Of a stretch of DNA of 64,000 bases, positions 17,133-26,085 are shown piece by piece. The stretch spans positions 29,863 through 93,862 of the forward strand of contig CAJTYV010000011.1 in NCBI GenBank assembly GCA_910584195.1, read 5' to 3'. The stretch is from an uncultured Ruminococcus sp. (GTDB lineage Bacteria; Bacillota; Clostridia; Oscillospirales; Ruminococcaceae). A model generated the notes under the pieces. The model was given only the letters and a program-made list of their open reading frames with translations, was not told the origin of the DNA and did not search any database. The number at the start of each line of letters is the position of its first letter. The first letter of the stretch is position 1. The position numbers and the translations under genes were made by a program.

Positions 17133-18308
17133 TTAATTTTCAAGCAGATTTTCGTACATGCTCTCGGCGAAAACACCGTATCCCCGTGTCGGATCGTTGA
17201 CGAACACATGAGTTACAGCGCCGACAAGACGATCGTTCTGGATTATCGGACTTCCGCTCATACCCTGAACTATGCCCCCGGAGCTGTTTATAAGCTCCTC
17301 GTCCGTTATGCGGATTATCATATTTTTGGACGCGCTGCGGCTGTTGTAATCGACTTCTTCAATAACTGCCGAATACTTTTTCGGTTCAGTACCCGATACG
17401 GTAGAAAGAATATACGCTTCGCCGGGTGCAATATCCTGTCGATAGCCGAGTTTGTATTCATCGTACGTACCGAGTTGTTTTACACCTGTATCGGATAGCG
17501 TTCCGAAAACTCCGCAGCCGCTGTTTCCGCTGAGAGTACCATACATGGGAAGTCCTGTAAATTGTCCGTGAAGTTCTCCCGGAGCGCCCGGCTGTCCTTT
17601 CTTGGTCTCGGTTATTTTAACCGGTACGGCTTCTCCGCTGTGCAGAGGGACAAGCTCTCCCGTATCGGAATCGCATATAGGGTGTCCGAGTCCCGAAAAA
17701 CGTCCCGTAGCTTTATCTATAAAGGTTAGCGTGCCTATGCCCGCAATACTGTCGCGCACCCACATTCCGCTCCGCCATTTTTCATCTTTTTCGGAATATA
17801 TCGGTGAAACGGCGGCGGAAAGTTCCTCTCCGTCACGGTTTATTCTCAGTTCTACGGAATTGCCGCAGCTTTCGGATATGACCTTTTGCAGATCTTTATT
17901 GGAACTCAGCGGAACGTTGTCTGCATGAGTGATAACGTCTCCAAGTTCAATACCCGCATCTTCGGCAGGGCAGGAAATTCCGTCAACATTTCCCATGTCC
18001 GTAACCATTACGCCCTCCATAAGGAGTTTAATTCCAAAAGGCGAACCTCCGACAATTAGAACAGGCGGTTCTTTTTGACTGACTGCAACCGATTTTACGG
18101 GGATTGTTCCCATAAGAGAAACTGCGGCGCGGTCATCAGCGATATAATCGGTGCTGAGATTGGGGTACGCTTTGAATTCGACCGCTCCGTTTTCCGTAGT
18201 AATGTGGTCGGGAAGATTAGCGGAATAATATCCGGCAGTTCCGAATAAACCTAAAAGGAATGCAGACAATATTCCCGCAGTAATTTTTAAAAAAGTATTT
18301 TTAAACAG
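17133..18308 (-). CDS. spoIVB: SpoIVB-type serine peptidase (PDZ, family S55)
   Basis: Membrane-anchored (one hydrophobic segment near residues 8-28), then a PDZ domain (about 110-180: GVMVTDMGNV, AGIELGDVITHADN) and the S55 peptidase: GIGTLTFID, GLGHPICD (His), and GMSGSPIIQNDRLVGAVTH (Ser). In B. subtilis this forespore enzyme cuts SpoIVFA to trigger sigma-K processing. The start is uncertain: AAAGGAGAG is followed eight bases on by an in-frame CTG at 18308 with no ATG, GTG or TTG nearby, while the next alternative is a TTG at 18395 lying inside a palindromic repeat. I chose 18308. A BofA-like gene occurs at 36656. Confidence 0.88.
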   Translation of the reverse strand: MFKNTFLKITAGILSAFLLGLFGTAGYYSANLPDHITTENGAVEFKAYPNLSTDYIADDRAAVSLMGTIPVKSVAVSQKEPPVLIVGGSPFGIKLLMEGVMVTDMGNVDGISCPAEDAGIELGDVITHADNVPLSSNKDLQKVISESCGNSVELRINRDGEELSAAVSPIYSEKDEKWRSGMWVRDSIAGIGTLTFIDKATGRFSGLGHPICDSDTGELVPLHSGEAVPVKITETKKGQPGAPGELHGQFTGLPMYGTLSGNSGCGVFGTLSDTGVKQLGTYDEYKLGYRQDIAPGEAYILSTVSGTEPKKYSAVIEEVDYNSRSASKNMIIRITDEELINSSGGIVQGMSGSPIIQNDRLVGAVTHVFVNDPTRGYGVFAESMYENLLEN

Positions 18309-18328
18309 TATTATCTCTCCTTTCTTCA

Positions 18329-18434
18329 GACAGTGCGGCACAAAGAATGTCCGGCGGATCTGCGCGTCATGACTGTATGATTTTGCGAAACTCAAACTTC
18401 AGATTCGGCGTATGTTGTTTGTGCGCCGCTGCCT
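18329..18434. repeat. Palindromic intergenic element (GGCAGC family), copy 2
   Basis: The left end GACAGTGCGGCACAAAG and the right end GTTTGTGCGCCGCTGCC are imperfect inverses. The element lies immediately upstream of spoIVB and would form its leader. The centre holds GTCATGACTGTATGA, a dyad resembling the interior of other copies. Confidence 0.5.
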
Positions 18435-18716
18435 TTTTATAGAACTTTTTCAGCACCTCGGTATGTGCGGTTTTTCGAGTAAGTTTTTTTCCTGACAATG
18501 AAAAAAGCCGCAGTTATACTGTCGTATTTTAACGTCTTTTGACGTAGTTATCAGATAGAAAATCTGTCTAAAAACGTGTGCAGTGAGATACTAAACAGGT
18601 TCTTAGCCGACGTTTTGAACAACCGCCGACTGTGTTTATTATATATTAAAGTATGGACAGTATGAGAGAAAAATAATCTCAAAGGTGGAAATAAAATTTT
18701 CGTAAAGGAATAAAAT
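18435..18716. other. Intergenic region with short dyads and an AACAGGTTCTTAG motif
   Basis: No gene. It includes TTTTAACGTCTTTTGACGTAGTT near 18535 (a small inverted repeat) and AACAGGTTCTTAG at 18595-18607, which is the inverse of the AGAACCTGT motif seen at 19243 and 55404. The run to 18716 contains a probable weak promoter (TATATTAAAG) and the ribosome site of the next gene. Confidence 0.45.
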
Positions 18717-19235
18717 ATGAAAAAAAATAAAAAGAAAAAAAAGCCCCTGCTGACGGCGGCAAAGGCGGTTATGCTTTTATTAACGGCAGTATTTTCACTT
18801 ATCATGACGATAATGGCGGGAGCAGGTCTTATATATAATGGCGACAGCTACGGAAGAAAGCTTGTAAATATCGGTATTATACTTATAATTTCAGGTATAC
18901 TTATGACGCTGGGAGCGTTTTTTTGCGTTTTCAGAAAAACTTTGCATAATGTCATATCTATTATATGCACCGTTCCCGGTTTGGTTCTTTGTCTTGTAAT
19001 GCTTCACAGGCTGTGTATGCACGCCGATAACGCAGGCTGGACAGACAGCGTTACCATAACTCCGATAAGCGACATGTATGCTTCAAGAATCCTTCCTGTT
19101 ATTGCTCCGGCGGCATTATCGCTTGTTATTGCTATCGTTCAGCTTTTTTCATTTGAAGCAGCTGAAGAAAGACGCATAAAAAAACAGAAGAAGCTTGATG
19201 CCGAAAACGCGCAAGCTCCTTCGATAATAGGGTAA
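18717..19235 (+). CDS. Four-segment membrane protein, unknown
   Basis: A 172-residue protein with a very basic N-terminus (nine Lys in the first ten residues or so), four predicted membrane segments (about 15-40, 47-70, 77-97, 122-145) and a charged cytoplasmic tail. I recognise no family. AAAGGAAT lies just before the ATG. It stands alone between repeats and faces the histidine kinase gene, with no sign of an operon. Confidence 0.65.
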   Translation: MKKNKKKKKPLLTAAKAVMLLLTAVFSLIMTIMAGAGLIYNGDSYGRKLVNIGIILIISGILMTLGAFFCVFRKTLHNVISIICTVPGLVLCLVMLHRLCMHADNAGWTDSVTITPISDMYASRILPVIAPAALSLVIAIVQLFSFEAAEERRIKKQKKLDAENAQAPSIIG

Positions 19236-19242
19236 TTATTCA

Positions 19243-19317
19243 AGAACCTGTATTCATAGGGAAAATGAGCAAATTGATGCTCAAAATACGCACATCTTCT
19301 CTTTGAATATAGGTTCT
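19243..19317. repeat. Palindromic element with AGAACCTGTATTCA ends
   Basis: AAGAACCTGTATTCATAGGGAAA at the left is mirrored by CTTTGAATATAGGTTCTCAG at the right; the centre has GAGCAAATTGATGCTC, a second stem. It lies between two convergent genes and may serve as a bidirectional terminator. Parts of it recur at 21462 and 55404. Confidence 0.6.
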
Positions 19318-20630
19318 CAGTTTAAAGGCAGTTCAACTATAAAGACTGAACCGTTTTCTGAGCTTACTGCACGTACAGTACCGTTATGATAACTTACGCC
19401 GTGTTTTACTATAGACAATCCGAGACCGGTTCCGTTGATTTTACGTGAACGGCTTTTGTCTACACGATAGAAACGTTCAAAAATTCGGTCGATATGTTCG
19501 TCGGGAATACCTATGCCCGTATCTGTGACGGTAATTATAGCTTTCGTGGGAATGTGCGAAACGCGTACAATGCAGCTTCCGCCGTCTCGATTGTATTTTA
19601 CGGCATTGTCGCAGAGATTGTATATTATCTCATCGAGAACAGTTCTGTTTCCGTTTATTGTTACATTATCGCCAATAAGTTTACAAGTGATGTTTTTAGC
19701 AGCGGCAGCTTTTGAAAGCCTTTCTAATACCTCCTCGGAAAGCTTGCAGAGATCTACTTCTTCGTTCTGTCTGGGCAGGTTGTTTTCATCAAGTTTTGAA
19801 AGAGCGACAATATCTTCTATAAGAGAAATGAGCCTGTTTGCTTCGCTGCGGATGTTTTCTCCGAATGAAGCAACGTCCTCCTGCCTGACCATTCCGTTTG
19901 CCAGCATATCGGAAATTCCGTAGATGGCGGTCAGCGGAGTTTTCAGTTCGTGCGAGACATTGGCGGTAAATTCTCTGCGCATTTTTTCCAAAGCCTGTTC
20001 CTCGGTAACGTCCATAATAAAAACTACTATTCCGTTTATAGTATCGGATATGCTTGCCGGACTTGCTATGACCCTGCGGTCGCCCAGATCTGTTTTAACG
20101 ATAATATCAGAACGTCTGCCTCCCATTGCGTCCTGTATACAGCGTCGAAAAGGCTCATCGTTGCTGAGGGTGTAAATACTTTGGCCTTCGTTCAGCGGTT
20201 CGGAGCACATAAGTCTGTATGCAGCGGTGTTGCAGGATAAAACAATTGTTTTAGGGTCGGCAATAACTATGCCTTCCTTCATATTTTCGGTTATAATGCT
20301 GAGCTGTTCGCGGCTGTCGGTCAGCTCGGCAATATATCTGTTTACTCTGCCGTTTTGTTTTTTCAGGCTGTCGAGAATCGGGGAAAGCTCCTTGTAAGCC
20401 TTTCGTGAACGGGGGCGGCGAGGGTCTATGTTCTTTATGGGACGGACGATATTTCGTGCTGATAGAAAAGCAGCCGTAATAATAAGAAGCGTCAGGATTG
20501 CCGCGATTATTGTCAGAATATCGAGATTTTTTAAGCTTTCCTTTCCAAGGACTGCCGCCGTAAACGCAATTCCGGCTAAAGACGATATGAATGCCGTTAA
20601 AAATACGGCTAAAAAAATTTTTTTAGTCAT
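19317..20630 (-). CDS. PhoR-like sensor histidine kinase
   Basis: A 437-residue membrane kinase: two hydrophobic segments near 5-27 and 38-60 with almost no loop outside, a short linker, a PAS-like domain (about 110-210), HisKA with ANVSHELKTPLTAIYG (phospho-His near 228), and HATPase with NLCDNAVKYN, TDTGIGIP and GTGLGLSIVKHG. The tiny external loop suggests it senses the membrane or a partner protein, as PhoR-type kinases with PstS/PhoU do. It overlaps its response regulator by eight bases. Confidence 0.93.
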   Translation of the reverse strand: MTKKIFLAVFLTAFISSLAGIAFTAAVLGKESLKNLDILTIIAAILTLLIITAAFLSARNIVRPIKNIDPRRPRSRKAYKELSPILDSLKKQNGRVNRYIAELTDSREQLSIITENMKEGIVIADPKTIVLSCNTAAYRLMCSEPLNEGQSIYTLSNDEPFRRCIQDAMGGRRSDIIVKTDLGDRRVIASPASISDTINGIVVFIMDVTEEQALEKMRREFTANVSHELKTPLTAIYGISDMLANGMVRQEDVASFGENIRSEANRLISLIEDIVALSKLDENNLPRQNEEVDLCKLSEEVLERLSKAAAAKNITCKLIGDNVTINGNRTVLDEIIYNLCDNAVKYNRDGGSCIVRVSHIPTKAIITVTDTGIGIPDEHIDRIFERFYRVDKSRSRKINGTGLGLSIVKHGVSYHNGTVRAVSSENGSVFIVELPLN

Positions 20631-21300
20631 TGCTTCCTCCTATTCTGTAGCCTACTCCACGGACTGTTTCTATCAGCTCGCCGTATATGCCGAGTTTTGA
20701 GCGGAGGGTGCGTATATGAACGTCAACGGTACGGCTTTCACCGGAAAAATCGAATCCCCAGACGATGCGCAGCAGTTCATCTCTTGTGAATACTTTTCCT
20801 TTATTTTTGATCAGAATTTTGAGAAGTTCATATTCTTTTAAGGTCAGGGAAATTCTTTTTCCATCTGCCGTAACTTCACGCATATCGGTTCTGAGTTTTA
20901 ATTTCCCTGCCATATAAGTATTTATATCGGATATAGGCGCGGAACGGCGCAGCAGGGCTTTGATGCGTGAAATAAGTTCCATAGTTCCGAAAGGCTTGGA
21001 AATATAATCGTCCGCTCCGCTGTCAAGTCCGGTTACCTTGTCAAATTCAGTTCCTTTGGCAGTAAGCAGGATTATGGGGAGTTTTTTTGTCTCCGCAGCT
21101 GAACGCAGTTTTCTTAGTACGGTCAAGCCGTCCTCTTCGGGAAGCATTATATCTAAAAGAAGAAGCTCGGGCAGCTTTTCTGCGGCAGCGCGATACAGTT
21201 CCGAGGGAAGCTCAAATCCTATAGCTTCAAATCCGGAGTTATTGAGAGCATAGATAACAAAATTACGGATAGACGGGTCGTCCTCAAGCATGTATATCAT
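20623..21300 (-). CDS. OmpR/PhoB-family response regulator
   Basis: A 225-residue regulator: receiver domain with the acidic pocket ED (6-7), phospho-acceptor Asp in LLLDIMLPEEDG near residue 51, Thr in ILLTAKG and Lys in YISKPF, then a winged-helix DNA-binding domain ending SRTVDVHIRTLRSKLG. AAGGAGAT precedes the ATG. Transcribed ahead of the kinase from the promoter at 21402-21430 and divergent from the beta-helix lipoprotein gene, which makes that gene a natural candidate target. Confidence 0.94.
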   Translation of the reverse strand: MIYMLEDDPSIRNFVIYALNNSGFEAIGFELPSELYRAAAEKLPELLLLDIMLPEEDGLTVLRKLRSAAETKKLPIILLTAKGTEFDKVTGLDSGADDYISKPFGTMELISRIKALLRRSAPISDINTYMAGKLKLRTDMREVTADGKRISLTLKEYELLKILIKNKGKVFTRDELLRIVWGFDFSGESRTVDVHIRTLRSKLGIYGELIETVRGVGYRIGGSND

Positions 21301-21324
21301 AATACAGATCTCCTTGATGCTTTA

Positions 21325-21525
21325 GATACTGAACAGGCTCTTATAACTTGTTCTCAAAAAACGGTGTGAGGATTTGAGTACAAGTTCTTACTATTATATA
21401 TAGTATAAAGCATTTTGAAAAAAAATGCAAGCAGCGAAAAGAAAAACTTGTTAACTTTGATAACCTGCATTCATCGGAAAAGAGACGTGCAACAGCCTAT
21501 GAGAACAAGTTCTTAGTTACTAAGG
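21325..21525. repeat. Intergenic cluster of AGAACCTGT / AGAACAAGTT motifs
   Basis: Between the divergent regulator and lipoprotein genes lie GAACAGGCTCTTATAACTT, TACAAGTTCTTACT, AACCTGCATTCATCGG and GAGAACAAGTTCTTAG. The last contains a perfect dyad, GAACAAGTTC, at 21505-21514. The first ones are inverse copies of the last. They could be remnants of the same element as at 19243 or binding sites for the adjacent response regulator; the sequence alone does not decide. Confidence 0.45.
21402..21430 (-). promoter_or_regulatory. Promoter of the two-component pair
   Basis: On the minus strand TTGCAT, 17 bases, TATACT, about 100 bases ahead of the regulator's ATG. Confidence 0.55.
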
Positions 21526-21630
21526 CTCTTATAAAACTTTCGTCACGTTTTCACGAAATCGTCATAATGATGCGTTAAAATAATATCATAGAAAAGGAAT
21601 TGGGAAACCACAGCAGAAAAGGTGAAAATA

Positions 21631-23742
21631 ATGAAAAATTCCGAAATGTTCAAAAGAACACTGGGTTTCCTTACGCTCGCGGCTTTTTCCGTTTTATCGG
21701 CAGGATGCAGCGGCGTAAATATCGAGCAAAGCAGTCTTTCCGACAAGTCGGCGGAAAGCTTATCGGATAAAAACAGCTCGTCCGAATCGTCTCTGCCAAA
21801 TGCAGACGAAATGTCCGATACTGTTGAAAGAACTTATAGTGAGATTTTTTCGGACAGAGACAAAAATCCTGATTTTGAAAATATTACTGCCGAAATAAAG
21901 CTCAGCGGCGATTCGGCAGAATGCAGCCATGACGGCGTTTCTGTTGAAGGCTCGGTTGTCACTGTTTCAGAAGAGGGCGTTTATCGAATTTCGGGAACGC
22001 TTGATAACGGTCAGATAGTTGTAAATGCCGAAAAAGCAAAGGTTCATCTTGTTCTTGACAATGCCGACATTACCTGCAGGACTTCTTCGCCGATATATGG
22101 TATTAATTCCGATAAAATTTTTATTTCTCTTGCGGAAAATAGTGCGAATACGCTTACGGACGGTTCTGTTTACACATATGCGGACGAGTCTGCTCAAGAG
22201 CCGGACGCATGTATTTTCAGCAGCGACAGTATTACAATAAACGGTTCGGGTACGCTTAATATAAATGCCAATTCAGCGGATGGCATTCACTCCAAGGACG
22301 ACGTGGTAATAACAGGCGGAAATATTAACATTGACGCCGTGAACGATGGTATCAAGGGAAAGGATTATGTATCGGTCTGCGGCGGAAAAATAAATATAAA
22401 AAGCGGCGGCGACGGTATAAAGTCCACTAAAAAGGACGATACTTATTTTGGGTTCGTTTACATCGAGGGCGGAGAATTTTTGATAGACGCCGAACAGGAC
22501 GGAATACAAGCTGAAACGGAACTTATAATTACTGACGGAGAGCTTGACATTACAAGCGGCGGCGGTTATGAAAACTGCATTAAAATCCATAACGATATGG
22601 ATTTCGGCGGCAGTCACAGATTCGGTAAAGACGGCGGAGATTTTGGCGGTATGATGCCTCCCGGCGGCATGACGTCCCCCGATGATTTTGCCTTTGGAGA
22701 TATGACGCCTTCTGATGTGAACATCGGACAGACTGCATATTCCCTTGCAAATAAAGACAGTACGATAAGTGCGAAAGGTCTTAAAGGCGGCGCTGCGGTT
22801 AAGATAAGCTGCGGAAATATTACCGTTGATTCGGCGGACGATGCGATCCATTCAAATGTTGACGTTGAAATAAGCGGAGGCTTTTCAACGCTTTGTGCAG
22901 GTGATGACGGAATCCATGCGGATAAAACAGTTTCAATAACGGAAGGCTCTGTAACAGTTACGCGATCATATGAAGGTATCGAGGGCGCAGTTATAGATGT
23001 AAGCGGAGGAATTGTTCAAGTCTGTTCTGATGACGATGGCTTCAACGCATCGGACGGTACTTCTCAAGGCGCAGTGGGAACTTATTCCGAAAACGCTAAG
23101 ATCAATATAAGCGGCGGATTTGTTTACGTTGACGCTGAGGGAGACGGTCTTGACTCAAATGGAGATATGACTGTAAGCGGAGGAACGATTCTCATAAACG
23201 GTCCTGTCAACGGCGGAAACGGAGCTTTGGACAGCAACAGCGAAATAATTGTTACAGGCGGACTTCTTATAGCGGCAGGCAGCTCGCAGATGGCTGAATA
23301 TCCGGGTGAAGGTTCGGAACAGTACAGCATTTCTGCTTCTATAGGTTCGTCACAGGAAAAGGATACTCTTGTTACGCTTATTGATGACAGCGGTAATGAG
23401 ATCTTAAGCTTTAAGCCTGCAAAGACCTTCGATCATATAGTAATCAGCAGTCCCGAAATTGAAAAGGGACAAACATATACACTCTCTATCGGCGGCAGTA
23501 CGGCTTCCGCGGGCGGTTTCGGTCTCTTTGAGAACGGCGGCTATGACGGTAAAGGCGAGCCTGTCGGAAGTTTCACCGCCGAGGATATGACCTCATTTAT
23601 AGGAGAGCGTTTCACTATGGGCGGCGGCTTCGGAGGACGCGGAGGCAGAATGGATTTTCAGCCGTCTACCGATGAAAACGGTAATTTTGTAAAGCCCGGC
23701 ATTCCCAAGGACGGTTTTGAACAGGGCAAAAGGTTCAATTGA
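21631..23742 (+). CDS. Surface lipoprotein with Cthe_2159-like beta-helix (DUF4353)
   Basis: About 703 residues. A signal ending in the lipobox SAGC (near residue 27) anchors it outside; a Ser-rich linker of about 45 residues follows. From about 85 on, short parallel strands repeat with turns such as SADGIHSKDDVVITGG, NDGIKGKDYVSVCGG and DDGIHADKTVSI, the pattern of the Cthe_2159 family of calcium-rich right-handed beta-helices that bind cellulose or pectic acid. Gly/Met-rich insertions interrupt it (near 340 and 670). No lyase catalytic site is evident. ATG at 21631 is preferred over GTG at 21622 because AAAGGTG lies six bases before it. Confidence 0.85.
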   Translation: MKNSEMFKRTLGFLTLAAFSVLSAGCSGVNIEQSSLSDKSAESLSDKNSSSESSLPNADEMSDTVERTYSEIFSDRDKNPDFENITAEIKLSGDSAECSHDGVSVEGSVVTVSEEGVYRISGTLDNGQIVVNAEKAKVHLVLDNADITCRTSSPIYGINSDKIFISLAENSANTLTDGSVYTYADESAQEPDACIFSSDSITINGSGTLNINANSADGIHSKDDVVITGGNINIDAVNDGIKGKDYVSVCGGKINIKSGGDGIKSTKKDDTYFGFVYIEGGEFLIDAEQDGIQAETELIITDGELDITSGGGYENCIKIHNDMDFGGSHRFGKDGGDFGGMMPPGGMTSPDDFAFGDMTPSDVNIGQTAYSLANKDSTISAKGLKGGAAVKISCGNITVDSADDAIHSNVDVEISGGFSTLCAGDDGIHADKTVSITEGSVTVTRSYEGIEGAVIDVSGGIVQVCSDDDGFNASDGTSQGAVGTYSENAKINISGGFVYVDAEGDGLDSNGDMTVSGGTILINGPVNGGNGALDSNSEIIVTGGLLIAAGSSQMAEYPGEGSEQYSISASIGSSQEKDTLVTLIDDSGNEILSFKPAKTFDHIVISSPEIEKGQTYTLSIGGSTASAGGFGLFENGGYDGKGEPVGSFTAEDMTSFIGERFTMGGGFGGRGGRMDFQPSTDENGNFVKPGIPKDGFEQGKRFN

Positions 23743-23775
23743 CATCTTCTAATTTCATATAAACCACCTAATACG

Positions 23776-23810
23776 GAAACAGCCGGACTTATGTTCGGCT
23801 GTTTTCGTTT
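23776..23810 (+). terminator. Terminator of the beta-helix lipoprotein gene
   Basis: AAACAGCCG pairs with CGGCTGTTT, then TTCGTTTG; the weak T tract lowers certainty. Confidence 0.7.
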
Positions 23811-23865
23811 GATTCTGAAATTTATGATGATTTTTGTTAAATGTGAATAATTTGTGCTTTAAGTC

Positions 23866-23894
23866 TTGCATTGAATCGATTTTTTTGTTATAAT
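23866..23894 (+). promoter_or_regulatory. Promoter of the four-repeat dockerin protein
   Basis: TTGCAT, 17 bases, TATAAT, about 30 bases before the ATG. Confidence 0.7.
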
Positions 23895-23925
23895 ATACAA
23901 AGTACAAAAAATGGAGGTATAGTAT

Positions 23926-26034
23926 ATGAATTTAAAAAGAATATCAGCTTGTGCTTTGGTTTGTTCCGTTATTTCGGGAGCTGCGCCTGTTCTCAGCGTA
24001 AGTGTTCCCGAAGTTTTCATAACTGCTTCGGCAGCTTCTGCATCGGACGAGTTTATTGCAGGCAGTATGAACGCTTCATCCGCAAAAACATATTCCCATT
24101 CTTCGGAGGACGGAACTTTCAATATGAACGGCAGAACTTACATGCAGGGCGTTGTGTTTACGGGAAAGAACAGCTACGGCACAAATACTGCCGAGATAAG
24201 CTACAATACCGAAAATATAAATAAAATTTCCTGTACATGGGGTCATGTTGATAATTCTGTCATGACTGATGCCACGGTTTCTGTATACCTTGACGATGTT
24301 CTCACAGAAAAGATTCCCCTTACGGCAACTATGGCGGCTTTAGAGCATACGTTTGATGTGTCTTCTGCTTCGGTGATCCGTATTTCCCTTGAAATAGAGA
24401 AAAATGCCAAATATGCAATGGCGGAGGCCGTAGTTGACGGGGGCGAACCTTCTGAAATTCACCTTACGCCCAAATATTCTTCAGCGGAAGAATTTAACGA
24501 TTCGGGATTCAATACAGTAAGCGCTGAACCTTTTCTTGCGGTAAATCAACTGGATGCCCAGCGTGTCAACGGCAGGTATTTTTATCAGGGAATTACTTTT
24601 TCGGGTCGTTATACATATCAGAACAGTATCGAGGAGATAACTTTCAATACGGAAAACGTTAACAGTATTTCATGCGCATGGGGTCATGTTGATAATACTA
24701 AAATGACGCCGGCGACTGTTTCAGTGTATCATGACGATGTTCTTACGGATAAATTCTCTCTTTCCGCTACAATGCCGCTTACAGAGTATACGTTTGATGT
24801 TTCTGACACTTCCAATCTTCGTATCTGTGTTGATATTGAATATGATGCAAAGTATTCGATGCTTGATATTTCCGTAGACTCCTCTGCTCCGAAAAAAACA
24901 TGCACGTCTCCTGAATATTCGACAGCCGAGCTTTTTATCAGCGATGGCTTCAATATGAAGAATACAAAGATCCATGATGTTATCAGCAGTCTTGAAACAT
25001 GCAAGGTAAACGGAAGAGATTATTATCAAGGCATAGTTTTCGGCGGAGCTACAACGTATTCGACGACTACGGCAGAGGTTACATACAATACTGAAAACAT
25101 TGATACGATCTCCTGCACATGGGGACATATAGACAATACCAAAATGACGAACGCGGTAGTGTCTGTTTATATCGACAACATTCTTGCGGATAAAATCACG
25201 CTCAGTCCGTATATGCTTCCTATGGAGTATACGGCGGACGTTTCAAAGGCTTCAAAGATCTGTTTCAGCGTTGATATAGACGAAGATGCAAAGTACATCA
25301 TGGGCGATGTCAAGGCAGACGCAAGTTCCGCTAAAAGACCTGTGGTTATTCCCGATTATGCCGATTCAAAGGAGTTTTCCAATTCCGGTTTTAACATGAA
25401 GAACGTTTCTGTGCTTGACGCTGTAAGCGATCTTGATGCCGTAAAGATCAACGGAAACACATACCGTCAGGGAATACTTTTCAAGGGTGCGACAACTTAC
25501 TCTACGACCGAATCTGATATTACTTTTAACGTAGAAAACACAAATACGGTTTCGTTCAGCTGGGGGCATATTGACGAAACGGCAATGACGGACGCAGAGG
25601 CTTCTGTTTACCTTGATGATAAGCTTATCGAAAAAACTGCTCTGACATCGGGAATGCTTCTTAAAGAGCAGATATATGACGTTTCCGAGGCTTCGGTCTT
25701 GAGAGTTTCCGTTTCTGTTAACAAGAATGCAGAATATGCAATGGTCGATGTTGAGATCTCCGATGAAAAGGTTCCCGAACCGGAGAATCTGTGGGGTGAT
25801 ATTGACCTTAACGGTACGGTGGATTCTTCGGACGCTTCCGCTGCTCTCATAGAATATGCGGCAATTTCGACCGGACATGATACGACGCTTACGGCAGAGC
25901 AGGCTGCTGTTTCCGATGTTAATAATGACGGAGCTGTAGATTCTTCAGACGCTTCGCTTATACTTCAGTTTTACGCTCAGGTTTCAACAGGCGGAGAAAT
26001 AACCGACATGAAAGTCTGGATGGAGAACAGATAA
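23926..26034 (+). CDS. Secreted four-repeat protein with divergent type-I-like dockerin
   Basis: A 702-residue exported protein (signal peptide to about residue 35, ASAAS). Four tandem domains of about 145 residues follow; each has an N/V-N-G-R-x-Y-x-Q-G-I-x-F strand, a T-E-N-I/V-N-x-I-S-C-x-W-G-H-V/I-D core and a Y-x-D-D-x-L-x-x-K segment, faintly like NPCBM-type carbohydrate-binding domains. I cannot name the family with certainty. The C-terminus is a dockerin with two classical EF-type loops (DLNGTVDSSDAS, DVNNDGAVDSSDAS), clearly different from the three other dockerins here. It has no catalytic module, so an adhesive or binding role is inferred. Confidence 0.85.
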   Translation: MNLKRISACALVCSVISGAAPVLSVSVPEVFITASAASASDEFIAGSMNASSAKTYSHSSEDGTFNMNGRTYMQGVVFTGKNSYGTNTAEISYNTENINKISCTWGHVDNSVMTDATVSVYLDDVLTEKIPLTATMAALEHTFDVSSASVIRISLEIEKNAKYAMAEAVVDGGEPSEIHLTPKYSSAEEFNDSGFNTVSAEPFLAVNQLDAQRVNGRYFYQGITFSGRYTYQNSIEEITFNTENVNSISCAWGHVDNTKMTPATVSVYHDDVLTDKFSLSATMPLTEYTFDVSDTSNLRICVDIEYDAKYSMLDISVDSSAPKKTCTSPEYSTAELFISDGFNMKNTKIHDVISSLETCKVNGRDYYQGIVFGGATTYSTTTAEVTYNTENIDTISCTWGHIDNTKMTNAVVSVYIDNILADKITLSPYMLPMEYTADVSKASKICFSVDIDEDAKYIMGDVKADASSAKRPVVIPDYADSKEFSNSGFNMKNVSVLDAVSDLDAVKINGNTYRQGILFKGATTYSTTESDITFNVENTNTVSFSWGHIDETAMTDAEASVYLDDKLIEKTALTSGMLLKEQIYDVSEASVLRVSVSVNKNAEYAMVDVEISDEKVPEPENLWGDIDLNGTVDSSDASAALIEYAAISTGHDTTLTAEQAAVSDVNNDGAVDSSDASLILQFYAQVSTGGEITDMKVWMENR

Positions 26035-26050
26035 TTTTAATATAGTCATA

Positions 26051-26085
26051 AAAACTGCCGAATAAAAATCCGGCAGTTTTTGTTT
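26051..26085. terminator. Bidirectional terminator between dockerin protein and htrA
   Basis: AAAACTGCCG and CGGCAGTTTT form a 10-bp stem with T runs readable on both strands; it serves two convergent genes. Confidence 0.85.
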
